Source: Bacteroidota bacterium (GTDB taxonomy: Bacteria; Bacteroidota; Bacteroidia; Chitinophagales; Saprospiraceae). Taken from it: a stretch of DNA of 9,267 nucleotides. The stretch spans positions 1-9,267 of the forward strand of contig QQUB01000677.1 of assembly GCA_008501835.1 (NCBI GenBank), in the 5' to 3' direction. Positions within the stretch are counted from its first letter, which is position 1. Every line of letters begins with the position of its first letter. Of the stretch, positions 1 through 5,899 are shown piece after piece. The position numbers and the translations under genes are program-made. Under the pieces are notes generated by a model, which saw only the letters and a program-made list of their open reading frames with translations, did no database searches and had not been told where the DNA came from.

Positions 1-123
1 AGATATGAAGTTCAAAAAGTGGGATTAGATCATTATCTGGAATTGTGGATACCTGAGGAGGAATTAGAAGAAATGAACCTCAATATTCTCGGTAAGATCG
101 AGTTAATTAGTACCTTCCGGTAA
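1..123 (+). CDS. C-terminal end of an unrecognised protein (partial)
   Basis: The frame is open from the first base and ends at a TAA at 121-123, giving 40 residues of a protein whose start lies outside the window. The visible part is rich in Glu, Leu and Ile (for example the stretch LWIPEEELEEMNLNILGKIE) and ends in STFR. It has no transmembrane segment and no catalytic motif that I recognise. The clean stop followed directly by a palindrome (133-165) and a gap before the next gene fits a real gene end. I cannot assign a family. It could also be a chance open stretch, but its composition looks coding. Confidence 0.55.
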   Translation, partial: RYEVQKVGLDHYLELWIPEEELEEMNLNILGKIELISTFR

Positions 124-132
124 AATGCCCAA

Positions 133-165
133 AGACCTCCGAGGTTTCTAAAACCTCGGAGGTCT
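133..165. repeat. Perfect 15-bp inverted repeat with nested palindromes (REP-like or terminator hairpin)
   Basis: The left arm AGACCTCCGAGGTTT (133-147) and right arm AAACCTCGGAGGTCT (151-165) are exact reverse complements around a 3-base loop. Each arm also contains its own palindrome of the form ACCTC-N-GAGGT (135-145 and 153-163). The element can therefore fold as one long hairpin or as two small ones. It lies 10 bases after the stop of the upstream partial gene. No T-run follows, so it is not a textbook intrinsic terminator. A dispersed REP-type palindrome or an mRNA 3'-end stabiliser is equally likely. Confidence 0.8.
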
Positions 166-202
166 GGGCTGATGCCTGGATTGCATTAAAATTAAATCAA
201 TC

Positions 203-562
203 ATGAAACCCAAAGAAATAGTACAGGAATTTGTACGATTATTCAACGATGCAGATGCCATTGGCCTAAGTGAATTATATGCAGAAGATGCAGTCAACCA
301 CCAGGTGGCCAATGATCCTGTGATCGGAAGAGACAGCATAAAGGAGATGTTTGAGAACGAGTTTGCCAATGCGGATATGGTCTGTATTGTGGAGAATATT
401 TTTGAAGACGGAGACTGGGCCATCCTTGAATGGAAAGATCCTTTGGGACTGAGAGGGTGTGGTTTTTTCCATGCCCTGGACGGAAAAATTCAGTTACAGC
501 GTGGATACTGGGATAAATTATCATTTTTGCGGATGCATAATTTACCTATTCCAACTGAGTAA
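203..562 (+). CDS. SnoaL-like / nuclear transport factor 2-fold protein
   Basis: This 119-residue protein has the size and pattern of single-domain NTF2-like (SnoaL-type) proteins. It has an N-terminal helix (about 1-18), a second short helix with LSELYAEDAVNHQ (22-34), a helix at 43-54, then beta-strands with CIVENIFEDGDWAILEW (61-77) and a closing strand around QLQRGYWDK (97-105). Members of this fold are small cytoplasmic cone-shaped proteins. Some bind hydrophobic ligands or catalyse isomerase, cyclase or hydrolase reactions, while many have no known activity. No signal peptide or membrane segment is present. The start at 203 has no strong ribosome binding site, which is usual for Bacteroidota. 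The gene stands alone between two repeat-bearing gaps, so context gives no substrate. The fold call is fairly safe, but no specific function can be given. Confidence 0.8.
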   Translation: MKPKEIVQEFVRLFNDADAIGLSELYAEDAVNHQVANDPVIGRDSIKEMFENEFANADMVCIVENIFEDGDWAILEWKDPLGLRGCGFFHALDGKIQLQRGYWDKLSFLRMHNLPIPTE

Positions 563-607
563 ATTGTGCTCTTTTATCAGGATTGAATAAGAATGTTGAA
601 GAAATAC

Positions 608-642
608 TTAGCGATCTTAGCGCATTCCTTGCGCCCTTTGCG
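608..642. repeat. Short GCG motifs repeated at about 9-11 bp
   Basis: In the gap 563-670, four hexamers TTAGCG, TTAGCG, CTTGCG and TTTGCG occur at 608-613, 617-622, 628-633 and 637-642, spaced 9, 11 and 9 bp apart. The rest of the 108-base gap contains no gene and no clear terminator. The motifs end 28 bases before the protease start at 671, so they lie in the probable promoter or leader region of the cluster 671-3241. Repeats of this CTTTGCG-like kind occur between genes in various bacteria, and I do not know a firm role. Confidence 0.5.
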
Positions 643-670
643 GTTAATCTAAAACACTTAAACCTAATAA

Positions 671-1468
671 ATGAAACTAGAAAAAGGATTAAGAGCCATT
701 ATCATTACGGTAATTTGCTTTTCAATCTACATGTTTTCCAAAGAGTATTTCAGGGAAATAAAAACTGCCCTGGACAAGGTAACGCACTTTGGACTGCTTA
801 GTTACTTGCTTACCTACATGATACTGGGTATCCCGCTTTTTGTGGGGACTTATTTGATAGACCCTGCCCGCAATATTTATAAAAGTCTTGGGCTCAATCA
901 CAATCTTCTGAGAGCCTTTGGATACGGCTTGCTGTTTGCCTTACCCATGCTTCTTGGAGGGCTCCTCTTTTTTGATTTCACTTCCGAGTTTAATGTTCAA
1001 AATATCATTGCCGGGTCTCTGATAATTGGTTTTGTTGAAGAGTTGTTTTTCAGGGGATTTTTATTCGGTCAGATTTACAATAATTCACGCTGGGGCTTTA
1101 TTCCTGTTATTGTTTTGGGAGCCATTGTATTCGCTTCCGGCCATTTATATCAAAGCCAGGACCCGGGAGAATTGATCGGAATCTTCGGAGTGACATTCAT
1201 GGGGGCTGTGCTTTTCGCCTGGTTATTTGTCGAATGGAATGACAACCTATGGGTCCCCATATTTTTACACGCATTCATGAACCTTACCTGGCATATATTT
1301 GAAATGGATGACACGGCACTGGGAGGAATTCTTCCAAATGTTTTGAGAGCACTTACTGTTGCCCTGGCTATTGTTTTTACCATTGTGTATAAAAAGAGGA
1401 AAGGGCAGGAATTGCTTGTTAACAGGAGTACTTTGATTTGGAGGAACGGCGATAAAGGGAAGGGGTAA
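671..1468 (+). CDS. CPBP-family (CAAX/Abi-type) intramembrane metalloprotease
   Basis: This 265-residue polytopic inner-membrane protein has hydrophobic segments at roughly 5-24, 41-63, 82-101, 112-131, 141-160, 166-187 and 223-240. It carries all three motifs of the CPBP family (type II CAAX protease-like, Pfam Abi): EExxxR at E123-E124-R128, FxxxH at F154-H158, and HxxxN at H200-N204. In this family these residues form the intramembrane active site, so the protein is probably catalytically competent. Bacterial members include processing proteases and bacteriocin-immunity-like proteins, and the substrate here is unknown. The tail after 240 is basic and probably cytoplasmic. The ATG at 671 gives a normal N-terminus with Lys and Arg before the first helix. 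The transglutaminase-like gene follows after 28 bases and the RDD gene 5 bases after that, so the three are probably co-transcribed. Confidence 0.88.
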   Translation: MKLEKGLRAIIITVICFSIYMFSKEYFREIKTALDKVTHFGLLSYLLTYMILGIPLFVGTYLIDPARNIYKSLGLNHNLLRAFGYGLLFALPMLLGGLLFFDFTSEFNVQNIIAGSLIIGFVEELFFRGFLFGQIYNNSRWGFIPVIVLGAIVFASGHLYQSQDPGELIGIFGVTFMGAVLFAWLFVEWNDNLWVPIFLHAFMNLTWHIFEMDDTALGGILPNVLRALTVALAIVFTIVYKKRKGQELLVNRSTLIWRNGDKGKG

Positions 1469-1496
1469 TTATTCAACCATCGAAATAAAATTCAGT

Positions 1497-2750
1497 ATGA
1501 TGAAATTTCTAAAAAGGTTATTGCTGTTTTTAATAATGCTGTTGATCGGAGCTGGCATTTATGGATATTATAACGGAATGACGGTTGAAGATTATAAAGC
1601 ATTGATTTCCCAAATAACTATAAACCAGGAAACAAAGGAGTCTGAAATTGAGGAGGAGGAACCTGAAGATGAAATAATTGCTGCTGAAAAAAAGAAAATA
1701 ACTAAACCAGAAGGCCAAAAAACAGAGCTTCCCTCAAGCGGGAAACCTAAAAAAGAAACTAAATATGAGCTACTGCCTGAACCGAAAAACAGATTTGCCC
1801 AAATAGACCATTTTGCCAGCAATACTCCTGAAGAAGTACATGTTGATGTTATAACCTTAGCAGCATTTTTACAGGAAAAAGCCAAAACCGACCTGGAAAA
1901 AGCAAGGGCAATTTATGTTTGGATTGTAGAAAATATACGCTATGACGATGAAGCATATAACACCGGAGTCTATCCAAACTATACAGCGGAGTATGTATTA
2001 GAGAGTCGTAAGGCGGTTTGTGAAGGTTATAGTAATCTGTATTTGGCTCTTGGCCAGGAAATGGGGCTTGAAATAAAAAAGGTAACCGGTTTTGCCAAAG
2101 GATATGGTTATAGAAACAAGACAAAGTTTTACGAATCGAATCATGCCTGGAACATAATAAAATTGAATGGAACCTGGCGGGTTTTCGATTCAACCTGGGG
2201 AAGTGGTTATGGTGAAAACGTGAACGGAAAACTTGTCACTTCAAAAAGAATGGATAGTTACTGGTTTAATGTAGATCCCTATGAGGCCATTTTTAATCAT
2301 TATCCCAAGGACATTGGCTATTGCTTTGTTCAACCGTTAATTTCCTTAAGTGAGTATGAACAAATGCCTCAGTTGATGGGAGATTTTTTTTCCATGGGCT
2401 TTAATGGCAAAGAGGTTTATGCTGAAGTGATTGCCAAGCCTGGGTTAAAATACCCAAAAAGTTACGACTTGGATACCTATGTTGAAAAGATTTCTGCACC
2501 AAGACACAGCCAGTTATTGGTTGATCAGGTTTACCATTTTGAGTTTTTCATCCCCCGGGCTTACAAAGTGGCCGCTATCGACGCTGATAATGGCTGGACT
2601 TATTTTGAGAGAAATAATGGCAGGTTTTCATTGGATCTCATTCTTCAGAAAACTGGTGAGTTGAGCATAGGAGTTCAACATGAGAAAGGAGGGACTTCAT
2701 ATCAAACCATTTTGAAATATCATGTCCTTGAACAAAAGGTGCTAAACTAG
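1497..2750 (+). CDS. Membrane-anchored transglutaminase-like (KY-type) cysteine peptidase-fold protein
   Basis: The protein has 417 residues. Residues 4-24 are a hydrophobic signal anchor without a lipobox. Residues 43-98 are a strongly charged, low-complexity linker rich in Glu, Lys and Pro. A transglutaminase-core domain spans about 110-260 with an intact triad: C175 in AVCEGYSNLYLAL, H216 in SNHAWN, and D231 in WRVFDSTWGSGYG. This order (Cys, His, Asp) and its surroundings match bacterial transglutaminase-like proteins related to the muscle KY (kyphoscoliosis) peptidase. The beta-rich C-terminus (about 285-417) fits the extra domain seen in KY-like proteins. The catalytic part should face the periplasm, cleaving or cross-linking proteins or wall components, but the substrate is unknown. 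The start uses the first of two tandem ATGs (1497 and 1500), and either could be used. It lies between the CPBP protease and RDD genes in a likely operon. Confidence 0.88.
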   Translation: MMKFLKRLLLFLIMLLIGAGIYGYYNGMTVEDYKALISQITINQETKESEIEEEEPEDEIIAAEKKKITKPEGQKTELPSSGKPKKETKYELLPEPKNRFAQIDHFASNTPEEVHVDVITLAAFLQEKAKTDLEKARAIYVWIVENIRYDDEAYNTGVYPNYTAEYVLESRKAVCEGYSNLYLALGQEMGLEIKKVTGFAKGYGYRNKTKFYESNHAWNIIKLNGTWRVFDSTWGSGYGENVNGKLVTSKRMDSYWFNVDPYEAIFNHYPKDIGYCFVQPLISLSEYEQMPQLMGDFFSMGFNGKEVYAEVIAKPGLKYPKSYDLDTYVEKISAPRHSQLLVDQVYHFEFFIPRAYKVAAIDADNGWTYFERNNGRFSLDLILQKTGELSIGVQHEKGGTSYQTILKYHVLEQKVLN

Positions 2751-2755
2751 GAGTT

Positions 2756-3241
2756 ATGCTTAGCAAAAGAATCAAAGCCGTGGCAATTGATTACTTGATC
2801 ATGTGCCTGTTGGCGTTGCTTTTTTATCCCTTTACGGATGACATTTTTCTCGTTATTATGGTCATTTACACTTTGGCCATGAATAAGGATTTTCTGAATG
2901 GAAAGAGTATTGGTAAAAGGGTTATGAAAATTCAGGTTCAGGATTTGAATGTTCAGGTAGCAGGTGAGTGGATGTGTGCGTTGCGAAATTTCATTTTTAT
3001 TATTCCTTTTGAAATGTTTATTGTTTTGTTCAGTCCAGGTCGTCGTATGGGAGATTACCTGGCTGGGACCAAAGTAGAACAGGAAGAGGAGTTTACTTTA
3101 AGTACAATCCATTCCGAATTAAAGCAATTTCGTATCAATAAAAATCTAATTCTCGGTCTGCTCTTTGCCCTTGTGAATGTTTATTGCCTGGTTTGGGTTC
3201 TGGGTGAATTAATGCACCACATGGTTTCTTTTATTCATTAG
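2756..3241 (+). CDS. RDD-family membrane protein
   Basis: This 161-residue membrane protein opens with KRIKAVAIDYLI, carrying the N-terminal Arg (R5) and Asp (D12) typical of RDD proteins. Later it has GKSIGKRVMKIQV and the closing RRMGDYLAGTKV motif, both hallmarks of the family. Hydrophobic segments lie at about 9-26, 28-42, 75-93 and 132-155. The last one follows a polar stretch after the RDD core and is an added C-terminal helix. RDD proteins are small inner-membrane proteins of mostly unknown role, with some linked to ion transport. The start is well supported: AGGAG at 2749-2753 overlaps the stop of the transglutaminase-like gene and the ATG follows 5 bases after that stop. This suggests translational coupling. 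The protein probably works with, or supports, the two upstream membrane proteins, which is an inference from gene order only. Confidence 0.88.
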   Translation: MLSKRIKAVAIDYLIMCLLALLFYPFTDDIFLVIMVIYTLAMNKDFLNGKSIGKRVMKIQVQDLNVQVAGEWMCALRNFIFIIPFEMFIVLFSPGRRMGDYLAGTKVEQEEEFTLSTIHSELKQFRINKNLILGLLFALVNVYCLVWVLGELMHHMVSFIH

Positions 3242-3292
3242 AATTGGAAGGTGGATTTTCGTCAGAAAGAGGGGTAGCCTTTAAAATGTGAA

Positions 3293-3316
3293 GTCATATT
3301 CCGTACCTACGGCACT
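3293..3316 (-). repeat. Mini-hairpin repeat, copy A1
   Basis: Read on the - strand, this begins AGTGCCGTAGGTACG and continues into AATATGAC. It matches the copy at 5900-5923 on the + strand at 22 of 24 positions. The core GTGCC-GTA-GGTAC can fold into a 5-bp stem with one G-T pair and a 3-base loop. It is the best-conserved pair of copies in the window. Confidence 0.75.
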
Positions 3317-3354
3317 TGAGTCCTTCTAGTAGCTTAGGTGTTACCCATAGAGCC

Positions 3355-3387
3355 GTCCCGCTGGGACTTAATGGTCTCATAGAGACC
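3355..3387 (+). repeat. Two adjacent hairpins of the mini-hairpin family (copy A2)
   Basis: GTCCC-GCT-GGGAC (3355-3367) is a perfect 5-bp stem with a 3-base loop, the same shape as the other copies but with different arms. Six bases later GGTCTC-ATA-GAGACC (3373-3387) forms a second perfect stem. The string GTCTCAT within it recurs at 7041-7047, directly after another hairpin of the same shape, which supports common origin. Confidence 0.6.
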
Positions 3388-3543
3388 CAATACCAGTTAC
3401 AAGTAATAATATCAAAATCCTCGAAGGAAACATTCCTGTCAAGATCAATCAAAACCTCAGGCAGATGTGCGATCTTTCTCCAAGAGCTACCATGCCAACA
3501 TCAAAAGGTATAGCATTGAGGGTATAAATAATTGCGTCAAGAA

Positions 3544-3574
3544 TTTGATAGTAATTGCATTCATTGTAATATTG
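3544..3574 (+). promoter_or_regulatory. Candidate Bacteroidota-type promoter of the ars cluster
   Basis: TTTG at 3544-3547 and TAATATTG at 3567-3574 are separated by 19 bases. This matches the Bacteroidota -33 (TTTG) / -7 (TAnnTTTG) layout, with one mismatch in the -7 element. Transcription would start a few bases after 3574, about 15-20 bases before the arsR start codon at 3598. The -7 element lies inside the palindromic operator candidate. Confidence 0.5.
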
Positions 3575-3580
3575 CAATTA
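3552..3580. promoter_or_regulatory. Candidate ArsR operator (inverted repeats over the -7 element)
   Basis: TAATTGCA (3552-3559) and TGCAATTA (3573-3580) are perfect inverted repeats with centres 21 bp apart, about two helical turns. Inside this region ATTGTAATATTGCAAT (3563-3578) is itself a 16-bp palindrome centred on AATATT, with one mismatched pair. ArsR/SmtB dimers bind AT-rich palindromes overlapping their own promoters. A repressor bound here would cover the -7 element. The site lies 18 bases before the arsR start, which fits autoregulation. Confidence 0.55.
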
Positions 3581-3597
3581 AACAATAAAAGAGGATC

Positions 3598-3930
3598 ATG
3601 GGACTAGCGAAAACAGAAATATTCTCAGACGAGCAAAACGAAATAGCCGTATTTGCCAAAGCATTTGGGCACCCGGCCAGAGTGGCGATTTTGCAGCATT
3701 TGTTCAAAGTTAATGCTTGTGTTTGCGGTGATCTGGTCGATGAAATCGGCCTGGCTCAGCCAACTATTTCACAGCACCTTAAAGAATTGAAGTATTTAGG
3801 TTTGATCAAGGGAAGTGTCGAAGGCACCAGTGTATGTTATTGCGTGGATTCAGAAAACTGGGCAAAAATGAAAGCCATCATGAAGACCTTTTTTGATCAG
3901 GATATTTCGTTTCAGGAAGATTGCTGCTAA
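3598..3930 (+). CDS. arsR: ArsR-family arsenite-responsive transcriptional repressor
   Basis: This is a 110-residue winged-helix protein of the ArsR/SmtB family, of normal length. The motif FGHPARVAILQHLF (23-36) is the typical opening helix. The recognition helix is around LAQPTISQHLKELKYLGLI (52-70), followed by the wing with GSVEGTSVCYCVD. Cysteines in NACVCGDL (C40 and C42) lie in the alpha-3 position used by ArsR for As(III) and Sb(III). Further cysteines occur in the wing (CYC) and in a CC pair at the C-terminus, giving possible extra metalloid ligands. By family knowledge it represses in the absence of arsenite and leaves DNA on binding it. GAGG at 3591-3594 is a weak ribosome site before the ATG. 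It is the first gene of an arsR-arsC-acr3 cluster, 42 bases upstream of arsC, with a palindromic operator candidate immediately in front. Confidence 0.92.
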   Translation: MGLAKTEIFSDEQNEIAVFAKAFGHPARVAILQHLFKVNACVCGDLVDEIGLAQPTISQHLKELKYLGLIKGSVEGTSVCYCVDSENWAKMKAIMKTFFDQDISFQEDCC

Positions 3931-3972
3931 ATTTTTTACCACCTTTAAATTAATACCTAAACAATTCGAAAA

Positions 3973-4599
3973 ATGACCGTTTTTGAAACCCTTGGGCACT
4001 TCATCTCTACATTAGAACCAGAGAACATTTCCGTAGAAAGAAAAAAATCACTTGAGCCCCTCATAAAGTACATTCAGGCGAAGGATCAAAAAACCATTCG
4101 CCTCAACCTGATTTGTACGCATAATTCACGAAGAAGCCACTTGTCACAGGTTTGGGCGCAGACGATGGCTTATCATTTCAATATTTCTAACGTGTATTGT
4201 TATTCCGGAGGAACCGCAGCTACAGCCCTTTTCCCGAAAGTAGCGGAGACCCTCGAAAAGCAAGGATTTCAGGTGAACAAACTCTCCCAGGGAGACAATC
4301 CGGTGTATAGCATCAAATTCGCATCGGATGCCCACCCGGTTATCGGCTTTTCCAAAACCATGGATGATGACTTTAATCCAAAATCATCCTTTGCAGCAGT
4401 GATGACCTGCTCCCAGGCAGATGAGGATTGCCCTTTTGTGCCAGGGGCTGAGGCAAGGATTCCCGTTACCTATGAAGATCCAAAAGCATTTGACAACACT
4501 CCACAGCAGTCAGAAAAATATGAGGAAAGGAGTGTTCAAATTGCAACGGAAATGTTTTACATATTCTCTCAGGTTGGCAAAGAGGAAAATTGGAAGTAA
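3973..4599 (+). CDS. arsC: Thioredoxin-coupled-type arsenate reductase (low-molecular-weight tyrosine phosphatase fold)
   Basis: This cytoplasmic enzyme is expected to reduce arsenate to arsenite using three cysteines. The phosphatase loop CTHNSRRS gives the nucleophile C48 and R54 in a Cx5R pattern. The resolving pair is C146 and C153 in MTCSQADEDCPFVPG. Their 7-residue spacing matches the second and third catalytic cysteines of the S. aureus/B. subtilis ArsC type. TYEDPKAFD supplies the Asp-Pro (D169-P170) in the position of the general acid. The protein has 208 residues, longer than the 130-140 usual for plasmid-type ArsC. The extra length is an N-terminal helical extension of about 44 residues and a middle insertion (about 104-135). 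Such longer forms are often annotated simply as protein-tyrosine phosphatase. The neighbouring arsR and acr3 genes make arsenate the likely substrate. An A-rich leader precedes the ATG. Confidence 0.9.
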   Translation: MTVFETLGHFISTLEPENISVERKKSLEPLIKYIQAKDQKTIRLNLICTHNSRRSHLSQVWAQTMAYHFNISNVYCYSGGTAATALFPKVAETLEKQGFQVNKLSQGDNPVYSIKFASDAHPVIGFSKTMDDDFNPKSSFAAVMTCSQADEDCPFVPGAEARIPVTYEDPKAFDNTPQQSEKYEERSVQIATEMFYIFSQVGKEENWK

Positions 4600-4717
4600 G
4601 ATAAACTAAAACCACCCCTTCCATTTTCCATTTTTCCTCTATACCAAAGAAAAGAGAAACACCTGAAAAGTTTTCTAAGCATATAAATAAAATTTCCAAC
4701 TCCCACTTTAATTAAAA

Positions 4718-5767
4718 ATGTCTACACAAAAAAAACTAAGCTTCCTCGATAAAAACCTTACCGTCTGGATCTTTTTAGCCATGCTCCTGGGCGTAGGTAT
4801 TGGATACTTTTTTCCTGGCTTTCCGGATGTGATCAATTCATTCAGTAAGGGAACGACGAATATCCCCATTGCTATCGGATTAATTTTGATGATGTATCCC
4901 CCGCTGGCTAAGGTCAATTATGCTTTGTTGCCCAAAGTGTTCCGGAATATCAAAATATTATCCATTTCCTTAGTCCTGAACTGGATCATTGGCCCGGTGC
5001 TGATGTTTTTTCTGGCCATTGTTTTCCTGAAAGATTATCCCGAATATATGGTTGGGTTGATCCTGATTGGGCTGGCCCGTTGCATTGCCATGGTACTGGT
5101 CTGGAATGATCTTGCAGAGGGCAGCAGTGAATATGGTGCAGGACTGGTAGCACTGAATAGTATTTTCCAGGTTTTTGCCTACAGTTTTTATGCCTGGATT
5201 TTCATAACCGTGTTGCCACCTTATTTCGGTTTTGAAGGCGCTATCGTTGATATTTCCATTGCTACCATAGCCGAAAGTGTGGCCATTTATCTTGGAATTC
5301 CTTTTGTAATGGGCTTTTTAAGCCGGGTAATTCTGGTGAGACTTTTTGGGGAGGAGTGGTATAGCACCAAATTTATACCTACGATTTCTCCTATGACCCT
5401 GGTAGCCTTGTTATTTACTATTGTAGTAATGTTTTCACTCAAGGGAGAATTGATTGTTGAGATCCCAATGGATGTATTGACCATAGCTATTCCTCTGTTG
5501 ATCTACTTTGCCTTGATGTTCATTATCGGGTTTTTCTTTACTAAGGCAATGGGTGCTGAATACGACAAAACAGCTTCTGTAGCTTTCACAGCTGCCGGGA
5601 ATAATTTTGAACTGGCCATTGCCGTAGCGATCGCAGTTTTCGGCCTCAATTCGGGCCAGGCCTTTGCCGGAGTGATCGGTCCCTTGGTGGAGGTACCCGC
5701 TTTGATATTGCTTGTACGGGTCTCTTTTTGGCTGAGGAAAAGGTATTTCCCGGAGGTCATTGCTTAA
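4718..5767 (+). CDS. acr3: ACR3-family arsenite efflux transporter
   Basis: This 349-residue inner-membrane protein has about ten hydrophobic segments, the usual size and topology for ACR3, a member of the bile acid/arsenite/riboflavin transporter group. Key residues are visible. C122 in GLARCIAMVLVWNDLA is the cysteine in the fourth membrane segment that is essential in studied ACR3 proteins. E298 in AGNNFELAIAVAIAVFG is the conserved glutamate of the ninth. The N-terminus FLDKNLTVWIFLAMLLGVGI and the loop NIPIAIGLILMMYPPLAKV are also typical. The protein exports As(III) by exchange with protons, completing the path after ArsC. It follows arsC after a 118-base gap that holds no gene, only a pyrimidine-rich stretch (about 4613-4644), so it may share the arsR transcript or have an extra promoter. 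The start has an A-rich leader rather than a Shine-Dalgarno site. Confidence 0.93.
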   Translation: MSTQKKLSFLDKNLTVWIFLAMLLGVGIGYFFPGFPDVINSFSKGTTNIPIAIGLILMMYPPLAKVNYALLPKVFRNIKILSISLVLNWIIGPVLMFFLAIVFLKDYPEYMVGLILIGLARCIAMVLVWNDLAEGSSEYGAGLVALNSIFQVFAYSFYAWIFITVLPPYFGFEGAIVDISIATIAESVAIYLGIPFVMGFLSRVILVRLFGEEWYSTKFIPTISPMTLVALLFTIVVMFSLKGELIVEIPMDVLTIAIPLLIYFALMFIIGFFFTKAMGAEYDKTASVAFTAAGNNFELAIAVAIAVFGLNSGQAFAGVIGPLVEVPALILLVRVSFWLRKRYFPEVIA

Positions 5768-5833
5768 AAATGCTGATATTTGGAGTACTGGAATTAAATT
5801 CCTTTGAAACTTGAATGTTTACCAACAAGAAGT

Positions 5834-5855
5834 AAGTCGCATTGCGACGGCATAT
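5834..5855 (+). repeat. Mini-hairpin repeat, copy B1
   Basis: The unit starts AAGTCGCATTGCGACG and ends CATAT. Its core GTCGC-ATT-GCGAC (5836-5848) is a perfect 5-bp stem with a 3-base loop. Against copy B2 (5899-5920) the flanks AAGT, ACG and CATAT are identical. The two inner base pairs that differ change on both sides, so pairing is kept. Confidence 0.65.
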
Positions 5856-5884
5856 CTTAACATGGTACAGAGTGCCATGTTAAG
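5856..5884. repeat. Inverted repeat between the two hairpin copies after acr3
   Basis: CTTAACATGG (5856-5865) and CCATGTTAAG (5875-5884) are exact reverse complements. Through one G-T and two Watson-Crick pairs the stem extends to 13 bp with the loop AGA. It follows acr3 and could act as an mRNA 3' structure. There is no T-run, so a classical terminator is unlikely. It sits directly between repeat copies B1 and B2 and may belong to the same element. Confidence 0.65.
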
Positions 5885-5899
5885 CATACTAATGATCAA

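Larger units (their letters stand above)
3294..3577 (-). pseudogene. Possible eroded minus-strand reading frame of unknown origin
   Basis: On the - strand, one frame is open from 3577 down to a TGA at 3449-3451 and reads QILDAIIYTLNAIPFDVG followed by MVALG. A second frame, offset by one step, continues from about 3480 as KIAHLPEVLIDLDRNVSFED and then FDIITCNWYW. It runs through the hairpin repeats to a TGA at 3294-3296. Both pieces look protein-like in composition and would join by a single frameshift near 3471-3485. I recognise no family, and there is no clear start or ribosome binding site. It could be a remnant of a gene interrupted by repeats, or two chance open stretches in AT-rich DNA. 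The arsR promoter overlaps its upstream end. Confidence 0.2.
3242..3597. other. 356-bp gap with diverged hairpin repeats, a possible eroded frame and the arsR promoter
   Basis: No intact gene is visible here. From left to right it holds a copy of the mini-hairpin repeat on the - strand (3293-3316), then a perfect hairpin GTCCC-GCT-GGGAC (3355-3367) and another, GGTCTC-ATA-GAGACC (3373-3387). After these comes a stretch that reads as broken protein on the - strand (about 3294-3577, listed separately). The arsR promoter and operator lie at the right end. The repeats lie directly after the RDD operon. None is followed by a T-run, so termination of that operon here is possible but not shown. Confidence 0.6.

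Noticed and set aside
583..801. An open frame on the + strand overlapping the start of the protease gene.
   Set aside because: It begins at a TTG within the GCG repeats and runs out of frame through the first helix of the protease, with no protein-like features.
1849..2193. A long open frame on the - strand inside the transglutaminase-like gene.
   Set aside because: It is the shadow of a well-supported gene with an intact catalytic triad on the + strand. Its translation has no family features.
3316..3513. A 65-codon + strand frame starting at TTG in the gap before arsR.
   Set aside because: It translates the hairpin repeats and has no ribosome site. The opposite strand looks more coding-like in the same stretch.
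4600..4717. Gap between arsC and acr3, considered as a lost gene or a second promoter.
   Set aside because: It contains only a pyrimidine-rich stretch and A/T-rich leader DNA. I found no TTTG/TAnnTTTG pair and no gene remnant.
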